The notes under the pieces were generated by a model. It searched no databases. It was given only the letters and a program-made list of their open reading frames with translations, and was not told where the DNA came from. DNA of 45,885 nucleotides from Bacteroidota bacterium (GTDB lineage Bacteria > Bacteroidota > Bacteroidia > B-17B0 > Aurantibacillaceae), in NCBI GenBank assembly GCA_021323535.1, contig JAJONO010000037.1, forward strand, positions 1 to 45,885, given 5' to 3'. Numbering within the stretch: position 1 is the first letter of the stretch; the number at the start of each line of letters is the position of its first letter. Below are positions 27,931 to 35,371 of the stretch, piece after piece. The translations under genes and the position numbers were made by a program.

Positions 27931-28756
27931 GTTTGTTCTGCCATTTTTTTGAAATAATGTTATCCATGCGGGTGAGTTCGCCCTGCAGTTCTGATAGTTC
28001 GGGAATATTAAAATCTCTCTCCAATAAAACAGGCACCGGTTTTACCAGATCAATGGCGTATTCAAATAATTCAAACACAGGGTCGATCACTGCCTGGCCG
28101 TGTGTGTCAATTATCAGAGTATCCGAAACCTGTTCATGGCCCGCCATGTGAATGTAGGCCACTTTATCGAGAGGAAGTTTGTGCAGGAACTCTTTCGTAT
28201 CGTATTTATGATTGAAAGAATTTACGTACACATTGTTGATGTCGAGCAGCATGTTGCAACCCGATTCGTTAACGATTGCTGAAATAAATTCATGTTCTTT
28301 CATTTCAGCGGCAACGGGTGTATAGTAGGAAACATTTTCCAATACCAGTGGCTGCTCTAAAATATCCTGCACCGTTTTGATGCGCTCCACAATGTGTTTT
28401 ACGGCATCTTTGCGAAAAGGGATCGGAAGCAAGTCATACAAATGCGCGTTATCACATTTTGAATAACTCAGATGTTCCGAATAAATTTTTACGTTGTATT
28501 GCTTCAGAAATTTTTTAACCTGCTTAACAAACTCAACATCTAGCTCATCAGGACTACCAATAGAAAGTGAAAGTCCGTGACAGGTGATGGGAAATTTTTC
28601 GGCTGCTTTATCGAGTTGTTTTTTCCAGTAGCCGCCCATGCCTATCCAGTTTTCAGGTGCCATCTCTATAAAAGATGGTTTCAGAACTTCGCTGGTGATA
28701 AGATCCTCAGCAAAATCCTTACGGAAACCTAAACCTGTATATTGATTGTTGTTCAT
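27917..28756 (-). CDS. DUF692/MNIO family multinuclear iron oxidative enzyme (BufB/HvfB-like)
   Basis: This 279-residue TIM-barrel protein has the full set of DUF692 metal ligands: His60 (ITCHG), Glu94-His95 (YSEHLS), Glu140 (LVLENVS), Asp172 (LLDINN), His203 and His207 (IHMAGHE), Asp217 and His219 (IDTHGQ) and Glu246 (LLERD). MNIO enzymes use two or three iron ions and oxygen to remodel cysteines in ribosomally made peptides, for example to thiooxazoles or oxazolone/thioamide. The Cys-repeat peptide encoded just upstream is the obvious substrate. A terminator hairpin ends only about 4 bases before the start codon, so expression should be lower than that of the peptide. Confidence 0.93.
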   Translation of the reverse strand: MNNNQYTGLGFRKDFAEDLITSEVLKPSFIEMAPENWIGMGGYWKKQLDKAAEKFPITCHGLSLSIGSPDELDVEFVKQVKKFLKQYNVKIYSEHLSYSKCDNAHLYDLLPIPFRKDAVKHIVERIKTVQDILEQPLVLENVSYYTPVAAEMKEHEFISAIVNESGCNMLLDINNVYVNSFNHKYDTKEFLHKLPLDKVAYIHMAGHEQVSDTLIIDTHGQAVIDPVFELFEYAIDLVKPVPVLLERDFNIPELSELQGELTRMDNIISKKWQNKHVAA

Positions 28757-28760
28757 GGGC

Positions 28761-28795
28761 TAAAAAGAAAAACCCTCCCGCTGTTAGCGGAAGGG
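28761..28795 (-). terminator. Rho-independent terminator between peptide gene and MNIO gene
   Basis: In the minus-strand RNA, CCCUUCCGC and GCGGGAGGG pair over 9 bp (one U-G wobble) around a UAACA loop, followed by UUUUUCUUUUU. It lies in the 56-base gap inside what is otherwise an operon, with its U-tract touching the ribosome-binding region of the MNIO gene. It should allow partial read-through. Confidence 0.85.
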
Positions 28796-28812
28796 CATTC
28801 ATTATTTTTTGA

Positions 28813-29142
28813 TTAGTGAGGTTTTTTTTCGTCTTTGTGCTCACCTTTTTTCTCTCCGCATTTTCCTTCTCCGCATTTTCCGTCTTTAGCTTTTTTCTCG
28901 CCACATTTTGCGTCTTTAGCTTTTTTCTCTCCGCATTTTGCGTCTTTAGCTTTAGTAGCGTCTTTAGTTTCCGCTTTCTTCTCTCCGCAAGTAGCTTCGA
29001 TAGATTTAACTAATGAAGTACGAACTTCACCAGCAGTTCCAAGAGCGTTATACTCTAATAAACTTGTAGCTTTAACAGCTGAAACACTTAATAAAGCACC
29101 AGCGATCATTGACGCGGTAACTAATGTTGATTTTTTTTCCAT
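28813..29142 (-). CDS. Secreted Cys-repeat peptide, candidate bufferin-like MNIO precursor
   Basis: This 109-residue protein has an N-terminal signal peptide (about 1-25, KKSTLVTASMIAGALLSV then SAVKA). A short neutral spacer (26-50) and a low-complexity Lys/Glu/Gly tail with five Cys at 52, 70, 80, 90 and 95 follow. Each Cys sits in CGE; the unit KCGEKKAKDA repeats every ten residues, and the end is GKCGEGKCGEKKG. The GKCGEGKCG string is very close to the EGKCGEGKCG core of HvfA/bufferin peptides, whose cysteines are modified by MNIO enzymes and bind copper. The four following genes or sites (terminator, MNIO, DUF2063, DoxX) complete that system. Modification and copper binding are inferred, not shown. 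Confidence 0.88.
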   Translation of the reverse strand: MEKKSTLVTASMIAGALLSVSAVKATSLLEYNALGTAGEVRTSLVKSIEATCGEKKAETKDATKAKDAKCGEKKAKDAKCGEKKAKDGKCGEGKCGEKKGEHKDEKKPH

Positions 29143-29174
29143 TTTGTATTTTGTTTTTAAGTTATAGTCTAATA

Positions 29175-29200
29175 TACGACAAGGGGGAACCTTTCCTTAC
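29175..29200 (-). promoter_or_regulatory. Candidate ECF-type promoter of the Cys-repeat peptide gene
   Basis: On the minus strand GTAAGG (29195-29200) and CGTA (29175-29178) are separated by 16 bases, the normal ECF spacing. No TAnnTTTG box exists in this gap between the anti-sigma gene and the peptide gene. Control by the sigma factor encoded two genes upstream is inferred. Confidence 0.4.
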
Positions 29201-29209
29201 AGCGATAAA

Positions 29210-29491
29210 TTACTTTTTAGTTAAATTCTCTGTAATTAATTGATTTATAGCAAGTTTCTTTTTGGGAGAAATTGTAAGCTTATTAGGTTCCGCAACTGCC
29301 CTTAAAAGCGAGTCAATTTTATTGACCTGTTTAACGAAACGGCGGCAGTATTTACAGGTGGCCAGGTGGAACTTAAGAAGGAATTTTTCGGAAAAGCTCA
29401 GGTTCGCATAATCCTCTTTTGTTTTGAGGTATGACGCGTCCTTACAACCGAACTCGTACCATTTATACGTATGTGCTTTTAGTTCTTCCAT
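29210..29491 (-). CDS. Small soluble zinc-type anti-sigma factor
   Basis: This 93-residue protein has no membrane segment. It carries HLATCKYCRR, an HxxxCxxC zinc motif (His42, Cys46, Cys49) of the ZAS/zf-HC2 anti-sigma type, with a further Cys at 16. Helical regions on both sides could wrap the sigma factor. The stop of the sigma gene and the start of this gene overlap (TAATG), so the two proteins should be made in equal amounts. Zinc-type anti-sigma factors often release their partner upon thiol oxidation or metal exchange, which would suit control of a copper-handling peptide; this is inference. Confidence 0.85.
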   Translation of the reverse strand: MEELKAHTYKWYEFGCKDASYLKTKEDYANLSFSEKFLLKFHLATCKYCRRFVKQVNKIDSLLRAVAEPNKLTISPKKKLAINQLITENLTKK

Positions 29492-30081
29492 TATAATTTT
29501 ACCCAGTTCTTTTCAAGGCATTCACGGATCTGTAGTTTGGCCCTGTGCATGATCACCCAAAAGTTAGACGAGGTTAAATTGAATTCCTTACAAACTACCG
29601 GAGAATCGTTATCATCGAGCAAACTCATGGTGAAAACCCCTCGCCACTTGGCTGGCAGGCTATCGAGGCATTTTTCCAATATGTTAAAAAACTCTTTTGT
29701 TTCGGGTTGATGCTGCGCTTCATCCCAGTCCTTAGGTTTGGAATCGGGTTGCCAATGGCCCTTTTTCTGCTTGTTAAAATAATAATCGTAAGAAGGCGCC
29801 TCAACGCTGCTTAATTGCAGTGGCGATTCATTCCGTGTAGAGGCTTTTTTATAATGATCGATGATCTTATTTTTAAGAATACTTACCAGCCATGTCTTTT
29901 CGGAGGCCTGCCCCTTATAAGTATCACGGGCATTGAGCGCCGAAAGAAATGCATCCTGCACAAGATCTTCGGCCAGTTCCTGATTATTAACGCGGTAATA
30001 CGCGAAGCTGTAGAGGTAATCGGAATACCGTTCTACCCAATATTGCGGTTCGAGTTTGTTTGTATTTTCAGGAGTATCCAC
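29491..30081 (-). CDS. ECF-type sigma factor of the bufferin-like locus
   Basis: This 196-residue sigma factor has region 2 at about 14-80 (YLYSFAYYRVNNQELAEDLVQDAFLSAL, then TWLVSILKNKIIDHYKK). A longer than usual linker (about 80-125) follows, and region 4 at about 128-190 (LDSLPAKWRGVFTMSL and VCKEFNLTSSNFWVIMHRAK). The only plausible start is GTG 30081. A perfect -7 box, TACTTTTG, ends 6 bases before it, so the mRNA may begin at or next to the GTG. It lies 13 bases after the M16 peptidase stop but has this own promoter, and it overlaps the anti-sigma gene. Confidence 0.92.
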   Translation of the reverse strand: MDTPENTNKLEPQYWVERYSDYLYSFAYYRVNNQELAEDLVQDAFLSALNARDTYKGQASEKTWLVSILKNKIIDHYKKASTRNESPLQLSSVEAPSYDYYFNKQKKGHWQPDSKPKDWDEAQHQPETKEFFNILEKCLDSLPAKWRGVFTMSLLDDNDSPVVCKEFNLTSSNFWVIMHRAKLQIRECLEKNWVKL

Positions 30082-30086
30082 TATTT

Positions 30087-30094
30087 CAAAAGTA
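30087..30094 (-). promoter_or_regulatory. Promoter -7 box of the sigma/anti-sigma pair
   Basis: TACTTTTG on the minus strand matches TAnnTTTG exactly and begins directly after the M16 peptidase stop codon (TAG shares its TA). The distance to GTG 30081 implies a leaderless or nearly leaderless mRNA. Confidence 0.6.
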
Positions 30095-32884
30095 CTATTT
30101 CTCAGGATTTAAAACAAAGCGCTTGAATTCCTTATCATTAAAATAAAGATTGGCAAGGCGTTTGAAGTCCTCACTTTTCAAAGCATTCACCCAGGAATTG
30201 TACACGTTAATATCGTCGAGCGGTTCGTTGTAAATATCGGAGTTAAGTATATAGCTGCTCCAGAAATTATTTTCTTTCAATTGGGTTTCACGTTCTTTTA
30301 ATAGTGTTTCCTTTATTTTACCAAGATTAATTTCGTTGCAACCGTTCTTTTTCACATCGTTTATTTCGTCGATAGAAGCGGCTATCAATTTCTCTACATT
30401 TTCAGGCGCGCAGGAAAAAGCTTCGATATAAGCGTACATTGGCTTCGGATAATTATTTACCGATGGGTATAATCCCACCCCATAAACGCCGCCTTTATCT
30501 TCACGCAGATTTTCGCGTAGTTTAATGTTCATCAGTTTGGCAAGCGCGGTTAACTCAAAACGGTTCTTACGGTTATAAACAAAAGGGCCATCCCAGAATA
30601 ACTGAACGCTGCTACGGGGATTGTTTCCTTTCTTAAGTTCTTTTTTAAGGTTTCCTTTTGCTTTTTTTACATTAAGATCTTTTACAGTTTCTTTCCTGGT
30701 TGAAGCTGAAATCCCTCCAATGTAACTTTCGAGTAAAGGTTTAATTGAATCTGTTTTAAAACTTCCTGTAAATACAAATACAAAATCGGAAGGATCTGAG
30801 AAACGCTCCCTGAAAATATCGTGGGCGCGATGGATGTTTATTTGTTTTAAAGTTTTTTCGGTGAGTGGCATTGAGCGGAAATGATTATTGGTTAAAGCGG
30901 CCGAAATAAAATCCTGAAACGCGCTTCCGGGATCGGCCAGCCTGTTTTGAATAAATCCTTTCTGTAATTGCAGGTAAGCTGCAAATGCCGAACTGTCTTT
31001 TCTCGGAGCAGTAAAGGCTGAGTAAATCAACTGCAGCATGATCTCAAAATCTTTTTTCGAACTCGATCCGTTCATGGTTTCATTGATGGAACCTACTCCA
31101 AGATTCACTCCTGCTGTTTTATCCTGCAGGTATTTATCCATAGCAATCTTGTCAAATTTACCATAACCCATTTCGTCCTGCACTGCATTGCTCGCATTAG
31201 CAGAATGAAAATCTTTATCTTCATACAGGTTTGTTCCACCCCAGCTATGCGCCGCGAAAAGAATTTCATCTTCTTTAAAATCGGTTGGTTTCAGTAAAAT
31301 TCTCACACCATTCCCAAGCGTAAGTTCCGTAACACCTTGTCCTTTATCTGTAGTTTTTATTGCTTTTTGTCCACGCGGACGTTTAGCTACCAGTGGTTCA
31401 TTAATGACTTTGTCTTCATACGCTTTAATTTCTTTATTAGCTTCCGCTTTTGCGAAAACGGTTCTCAGGTCCTCCTCAGTTGGAAGTTTAGCTCCCTCCT
31501 TTTCTGCCATCATCATAACCAGCATGGCATTGTCGCCATTAGGACGAATACATTGCTCGGCCATATCGTTTATTTCTTCCAGTTTAATTCCAGGAAGAAG
31601 ATCTTTCATGAACTTAAATTCATTTTCAATTCCCGGAACAGCAGTGCCCACTAAAAAATTTTGTACAATTTCGTTGATGATACTTTTCGATTCTGTTTTT
31701 TCCCTTTCATTAAAATGGTTCTCAATTTCTGTGAGCATCTGTTTTTTCATTCGCTCAAATTCAGTTGGTGTAAATCCAAAACGTTTCACACGTTCATTTT
31801 CCGTAACAACTGCTTCAAAAGCTTTTTCCGCTTTTCCATTCGGAAACAAAGCAAAACATCCATAAGAAGTTTTGTTTCTTACAAATCCCTGGAAGCCCGC
31901 TCCTGAATACATAAAGGGAGCGTCGGCTTTTTTTGTTAATTCAGTCAAACGGGCAGTGATCATTCCGTTGAACAGTTGTTGTTTTATTTGTTCGCGGTAA
32001 TGATTCATTGTTTTTAAAGTATCCGGCGGAAGCATATACATGAACTGCATCACATTATAAGGCGATTCTTTGTCGCTCACAATGCTCATGCGCAATCCTT
32101 TCTGGTCAGGAATCTCCCAGGCTAAAAGCGGACGAGCGTTTTTATTAGCAGGAATTTTAGAGAATTGTTCCTTGATCAGTTTCTCCGTTGCTTCCACATC
32201 AATATCACCTACAACGATGATCGCTTGCAGATCGGGGCGGTACCAATCGTAATAAAACTGTTTGAGAGTGCTTTGTTTGCAGCCTTTTAAAATCTCGGGT
32301 TTACCAATAGGGATGCGATCGGCGTATTTAGAATCTTTAAACAGCATCGGCCAGAATTTACGACTCATGCGTTCAAAAGCGCCTTGTCCGAGCCGCCATT
32401 CTTCCATCACCACACCACGTTCTTTTTCAATCTCTGTACTGTCAAAACTTAATCCATGCGCCCAGTCATCCAGAATAAGAAATCCTTTTTTATATTTTTC
32501 GGGATCATCGGTTGGAATCTGAAGCATATAAACTGTTTCATCAAAACTCGTGTAGGCGTTCAGGTCGGGACCAAATTTTGTTCCTATTCCTTCGAGGTAA
32601 TTTACAAGTTCGTTCTTTTTAAAATTCTGAGAACCGTTAAAGGCCATGTGCTCCACGAAGTGAGCGAGACCCTGCTGATCGTCGTTCTCCATGGTACTTC
32701 CGGCGTTTACTGCCAGGCGAAGTTCAGCGCGTTTTTCAGGCTTACTGTTTTTCTGAATATAATACTTCATTCCATTAGGGAGTGTTCCGGTTTTTATTTT
32801 TGGATCCATTGGAAGAAGAGCATTCGATTGCGAATAAAGATTCACAGCAACGATGGCAAACGCGGCAACGAGTATTTTTTTCAT
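30095..32884 (-). CDS. Secreted M16 family zinc metallopeptidase (pitrilysin type)
   Basis: From ATG 32884 the protein has 929 residues and begins with a signal peptide (1-19, ending NLYSQ); the in-frame upstream ATG at 32917 would bury it. The zinc motif HxxEH is HFVEH (75-79) in the first M16 domain, with the downstream acidic ligand region near 150 (EIEKERGVVMEEWR). Two M16 repeats pairs follow to the end (C-terminal units at about 215-400, 520-700 and 720-900). These enzymes degrade peptides in a closed chamber, here in the periplasm or at the surface. It precedes the sigma gene but has no obvious link with the bufferin-like genes. Confidence 0.92.
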   Translation of the reverse strand: MKKILVAAFAIVAVNLYSQSNALLPMDPKIKTGTLPNGMKYYIQKNSKPEKRAELRLAVNAGSTMENDDQQGLAHFVEHMAFNGSQNFKKNELVNYLEGIGTKFGPDLNAYTSFDETVYMLQIPTDDPEKYKKGFLILDDWAHGLSFDSTEIEKERGVVMEEWRLGQGAFERMSRKFWPMLFKDSKYADRIPIGKPEILKGCKQSTLKQFYYDWYRPDLQAIIVVGDIDVEATEKLIKEQFSKIPANKNARPLLAWEIPDQKGLRMSIVSDKESPYNVMQFMYMLPPDTLKTMNHYREQIKQQLFNGMITARLTELTKKADAPFMYSGAGFQGFVRNKTSYGCFALFPNGKAEKAFEAVVTENERVKRFGFTPTEFERMKKQMLTEIENHFNEREKTESKSIINEIVQNFLVGTAVPGIENEFKFMKDLLPGIKLEEINDMAEQCIRPNGDNAMLVMMMAEKEGAKLPTEEDLRTVFAKAEANKEIKAYEDKVINEPLVAKRPRGQKAIKTTDKGQGVTELTLGNGVRILLKPTDFKEDEILFAAHSWGGTNLYEDKDFHSANASNAVQDEMGYGKFDKIAMDKYLQDKTAGVNLGVGSINETMNGSSSKKDFEIMLQLIYSAFTAPRKDSSAFAAYLQLQKGFIQNRLADPGSAFQDFISAALTNNHFRSMPLTEKTLKQINIHRAHDIFRERFSDPSDFVFVFTGSFKTDSIKPLLESYIGGISASTRKETVKDLNVKKAKGNLKKELKKGNNPRSSVQLFWDGPFVYNRKNRFELTALAKLMNIKLRENLREDKGGVYGVGLYPSVNNYPKPMYAYIEAFSCAPENVEKLIAASIDEINDVKKNGCNEINLGKIKETLLKERETQLKENNFWSSYILNSDIYNEPLDDINVYNSWVNALKSEDFKRLANLYFNDKEFKRFVLNPEK

Positions 32885-33018
32885 AAGAATGTTTTTTGGG
32901 GTAATGAAGCGGGTCATAATAAAACAAAATATAGTTGGTTTATTATACGAGTCACTTCAGTGTCCCTAAATTAAAGAAAGATTTTTATTTAAGGATACGG
33001 ATGTGATGAACGGTCAAT

Positions 33019-33050
33019 AAAAAACCCCGTAGTAACTGTGTACTACGGGG
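33019..33050 (-). terminator. Rho-independent terminator after the lipoprotein gene
   Basis: A perfect 10-bp stem, CCCCGTAGTA (33025-33034) and TACTACGGGG (33041-33050), with a 6-base loop lies 25 bases after the lipoprotein stop. On the minus strand a run of six T follows. Confidence 0.93.
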
Positions 33051-33075
33051 TCAATTTATTTCTTAAATAAGAAAA

Positions 33076-34029
33076 TTAGTTAGGAGTAAATCCTGAGTAG
33101 CTGAAATGTGTAGCGTTTCTGATTTCGCCGTTGAATACACCATTCTGGTTAGTGTTTCCACCGTTAAATACACCCTGAACACCTGTTACGGTACCAGTGA
33201 TAGTAGTGTTAACAATTTTAAGTGTGTCGCGAGTAGCAGCACGGTCGTTGATCCAGATTGTAGCATTTTGCGGGAAACCGGTTGTACCAGGAGCAACTGT
33301 AGCAAGGTTGAATGTGTAATAACCCTGAGCATCAGTTGTAGTGGTATACTGTTTTGCAGTTAATAAAGTAGGGTCGTTAGCAAAGCTCATATAAACCACA
33401 ACACCTGCAGGAACAGCGATGTTAGTTGTAGAGAAAGCAACATTTGTTCCTGTAGTTACTGATCTGTTGATGTTCTGGCTGATAGAACCGGTAATGATCG
33501 CGCTTCCAACAGTGATGTTATTAGGGTTAGTTGAAAGGTTAGTAGCGTTGAACTGGTGGTTCATAACGTAGTTAGATCCCATGAATAAAGTTACGTTTTG
33601 GCTTGTACCAGCATAAGTTGCATAATAACCGGCTTTAGTTACACCGTTGATAAGTGTATCCTGTGTACCTGAGAAACCATCGATCGTGATAAGCGCTGCA
33701 GCTCCTGTAGCGTTTGTTTTAACACTGATTGCGTAGTTACCTTGCGCATCTGTAGTTCCTGAATAAATATCAGCTCCTACGGCTTGTGAACCAGGATAAA
33801 GAGCGCTTTTGTTGATTTTAACAGTTACGTTAACTCCTGAAACAGGAACGCGTGTAGTGTTCACCCATCCACCTGCTCCGTTAGGAGTGATAACGTTTTT
33901 GCTAACCGAACCTTTTACAACTGTAGTTCCTGTAACATCGGTTTGGCTAAACTCTTCAGTAGTTGTTTCTTTTTTACAAGAAGAGAAGAACAAAGCTGTT
34001 GCTGCTAATATTAATAATGATTTTTTCAT
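33076..34029 (-). CDS. Lipoprotein with carboxypeptidase-regulatory/Ig-like repeats
   Basis: This 317-residue protein has a lipoprotein signal peptide with lipobox FFSSC (Cys near 18), followed by KKETTTEE. Three similar beta-sandwich units of about 90 residues follow. Each has a G(T/S)V...V.V and T(T)DAQGxY pattern: SGTTDAQGNYAISV, then ATYAGTSQNVTLF, then TTTDAQGYYTFNL. This is the style of carboxypeptidase-regulatory-like domains. It is Thr/Asn/Val-rich with no catalytic motif. It lies 49 bases after the barrel gene with no terminator between, and ends at a strong terminator, so the two probably form an operon. An envelope binding or structural role is likely. Confidence 0.8.
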   Translation of the reverse strand: MKKSLLILAATALFFSSCKKETTTEEFSQTDVTGTTVVKGSVSKNVITPNGAGGWVNTTRVPVSGVNVTVKINKSALYPGSQAVGADIYSGTTDAQGNYAISVKTNATGAAALITIDGFSGTQDTLINGVTKAGYYATYAGTSQNVTLFMGSNYVMNHQFNATNLSTNPNNITVGSAIITGSISQNINRSVTTGTNVAFSTTNIAVPAGVVVYMSFANDPTLLTAKQYTTTTDAQGYYTFNLATVAPGTTGFPQNATIWINDRAATRDTLKIVNTTITGTVTGVQGVFNGGNTNQNGVFNGEIRNATHFSYSGFTPN

Positions 34030-34078
34030 GACTTATATATATTTTATTGTTTTTTACTTAATTGATTAATTTGATTTA

Positions 34079-35074
34079 TTAGAAATGGAAAATGATTGAA
34101 ATAGCTCCGGCGCCACCGTTTAATGCAGTGTTACCACCTAAAGTATTGTTCATTGAGAAAATTGTACCGCTGTTGTTATCTACAGAGAAACCTTTTAAAT
34201 TTTCCTGTGTATCGGTATCAACTTCTTCAGTGAATGTAGTAGGACCGCTTTGACCAATCTGGTAAACTTCCTGTGTTGAAGTTTGTCCGCGACGGGTAGT
34301 GATCGAGTAACCCCATCCGTATTCAGCGCTAACTGAAATTTTCGCAAAAACAAAGTACTCAACTCCGATAAATCCTCTTAAACCAAAACGAAGACCACCA
34401 CGGTTACGAGCATCAAGGTTTCTTGTGATCCTTGTGGTACCAGGGTTTTGTGTCGCTGTTGTGAAGGCGTTAAAGTTGTTTGTAAAAGTTACAGGATACT
34501 CATCAGAGAATGCGTTACCGTAAGTTACGGACTGTCTTGCAGATGTTCCACCGATTCCTAACTCAGCTCCGTAGAAGCCTTGTAAACGACGGTAACCTCT
34601 TCTGAATTCGAGACCGCCTGTGAAAAGGATATTACTTTTTGAGAATTTCAATTTATCTTCTACTCTTAATAACTGAGCAGCCTGAACGTCGTCAGCTGTA
34701 CCAAGACTCGCATGATAAAGCGCGTGAGCGTCCTGAACCTGGTTAACAAATGTACCAGAAAGCGTGTTCATTCCGATTCTGGCGCGAATAGCCATTTTTG
34801 GGGATAAAAAGTATTTTCCTACAATCTGATTGTTTGCACCCTGAACGAACTGATTCGCGTTCGTATTTGATGCACCTACCGGCTGGTTCCAACGGATAAT
34901 GTTGATTGCCGCGTCCATTAAAGGAATGGCATTAAAACCAAGCCCGATATCACCTGCTTTTGGCAGGATCTCATTCCCCTTTTTGTTTTTGACAACTTCA
35001 TCTCCTCCCGCTTCCTGGGAGTAAGTTAGCATTGTGGAGCACAATGCCGCAAAAATGATTACATTTCTTTTCAT
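34079..35074 (-). CDS. Outer-membrane beta-barrel protein
   Basis: This 331-residue protein has a signal peptide (about 1-19, CSTMLTYSQ). Alternating amphipathic strands rich in Gly, Arg, Phe and Tyr follow (for example FSKSNILFTGGLEFRRGYRRLQGFYG, shown in two strands, and FGLRGFIGVEYFVFAKISVS). The protein ends in SIIFHF, a C-terminal aromatic typical of barrel proteins recognised by BamA. The function is unknown; no plug or OmpA-type domain is present. It is followed by a lipoprotein gene in the same direction. Confidence 0.82.
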   Translation of the reverse strand: MKRNVIIFAALCSTMLTYSQEAGGDEVVKNKKGNEILPKAGDIGLGFNAIPLMDAAINIIRWNQPVGASNTNANQFVQGANNQIVGKYFLSPKMAIRARIGMNTLSGTFVNQVQDAHALYHASLGTADDVQAAQLLRVEDKLKFSKSNILFTGGLEFRRGYRRLQGFYGAELGIGGTSARQSVTYGNAFSDEYPVTFTNNFNAFTTATQNPGTTRITRNLDARNRGGLRFGLRGFIGVEYFVFAKISVSAEYGWGYSITTRRGQTSTQEVYQIGQSGPTTFTEEVDTDTQENLKGFSVDNNSGTIFSMNNTLGGNTALNGGAGAISIIFHF

Positions 35075-35108
35075 ACTGGTTTTTTCTTCTTTTTAGTTAA
35101 AACTGACG

Positions 35109-35138
35109 TAAAGGTAAAAAAATAATCTATACGGCAAA
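35109..35138 (-). promoter_or_regulatory. Probable promoter of the barrel-lipoprotein pair
   Basis: On the minus strand TTTG (35135-35138) as -33 element is followed, after 18 bases, by TACCTTTA (35109-35116), one mismatch from TAnnTTTG. The ATG follows 34 bases later. Confidence 0.5.
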
Positions 35139-35186
35139 GCGCATTTTAATAACTGTTTTACGCATTAAATAACTTAAATTCAACAA

Positions 35187-35209
35187 TTTAAACTATTTCT
35201 TAGTTTAAA
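35187..35209. promoter_or_regulatory. 9-bp inverted repeat in the divergent barrel/rhomboid region
   Basis: TTTAAACTA (35187-35195), a 5-base spacer, TAGTTTAAA (35201-35209). It lies about 50 bases upstream of the barrel-gene -33 element and has no T-run, so an operator is more likely than a terminator. The binding protein is unknown. Confidence 0.35.
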
Positions 35210-35371
35210 AACGGTTTAAATTACAATTTGGTTTTATCGAAAAACAATTCGGTTGGAGTACAATAGTCCTTTCATATTGGTCTGATTTTATAAAAGTTTC
35301 ATCGAAACCCTCCGTAGATTTCTTAGCGAATTTTAACCCGGTTCTTTCATTAAAATATGCACTTTTAAGGG

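Noticed and set aside
28850-28990. Regular DNA repeats of about 30 bases, CRISPR-like at first sight
   Set aside because: The repeats are the codons of the ten-residue KCGEKKAKDA unit; there are no spacers and no cas genes.
28835-29167. 110-residue plus-strand ORF opposite the Cys-repeat peptide gene
   Set aside because: It is the antisense shadow of the repeat; the minus frame has a signal peptide, a family-like core motif and fitting neighbours.
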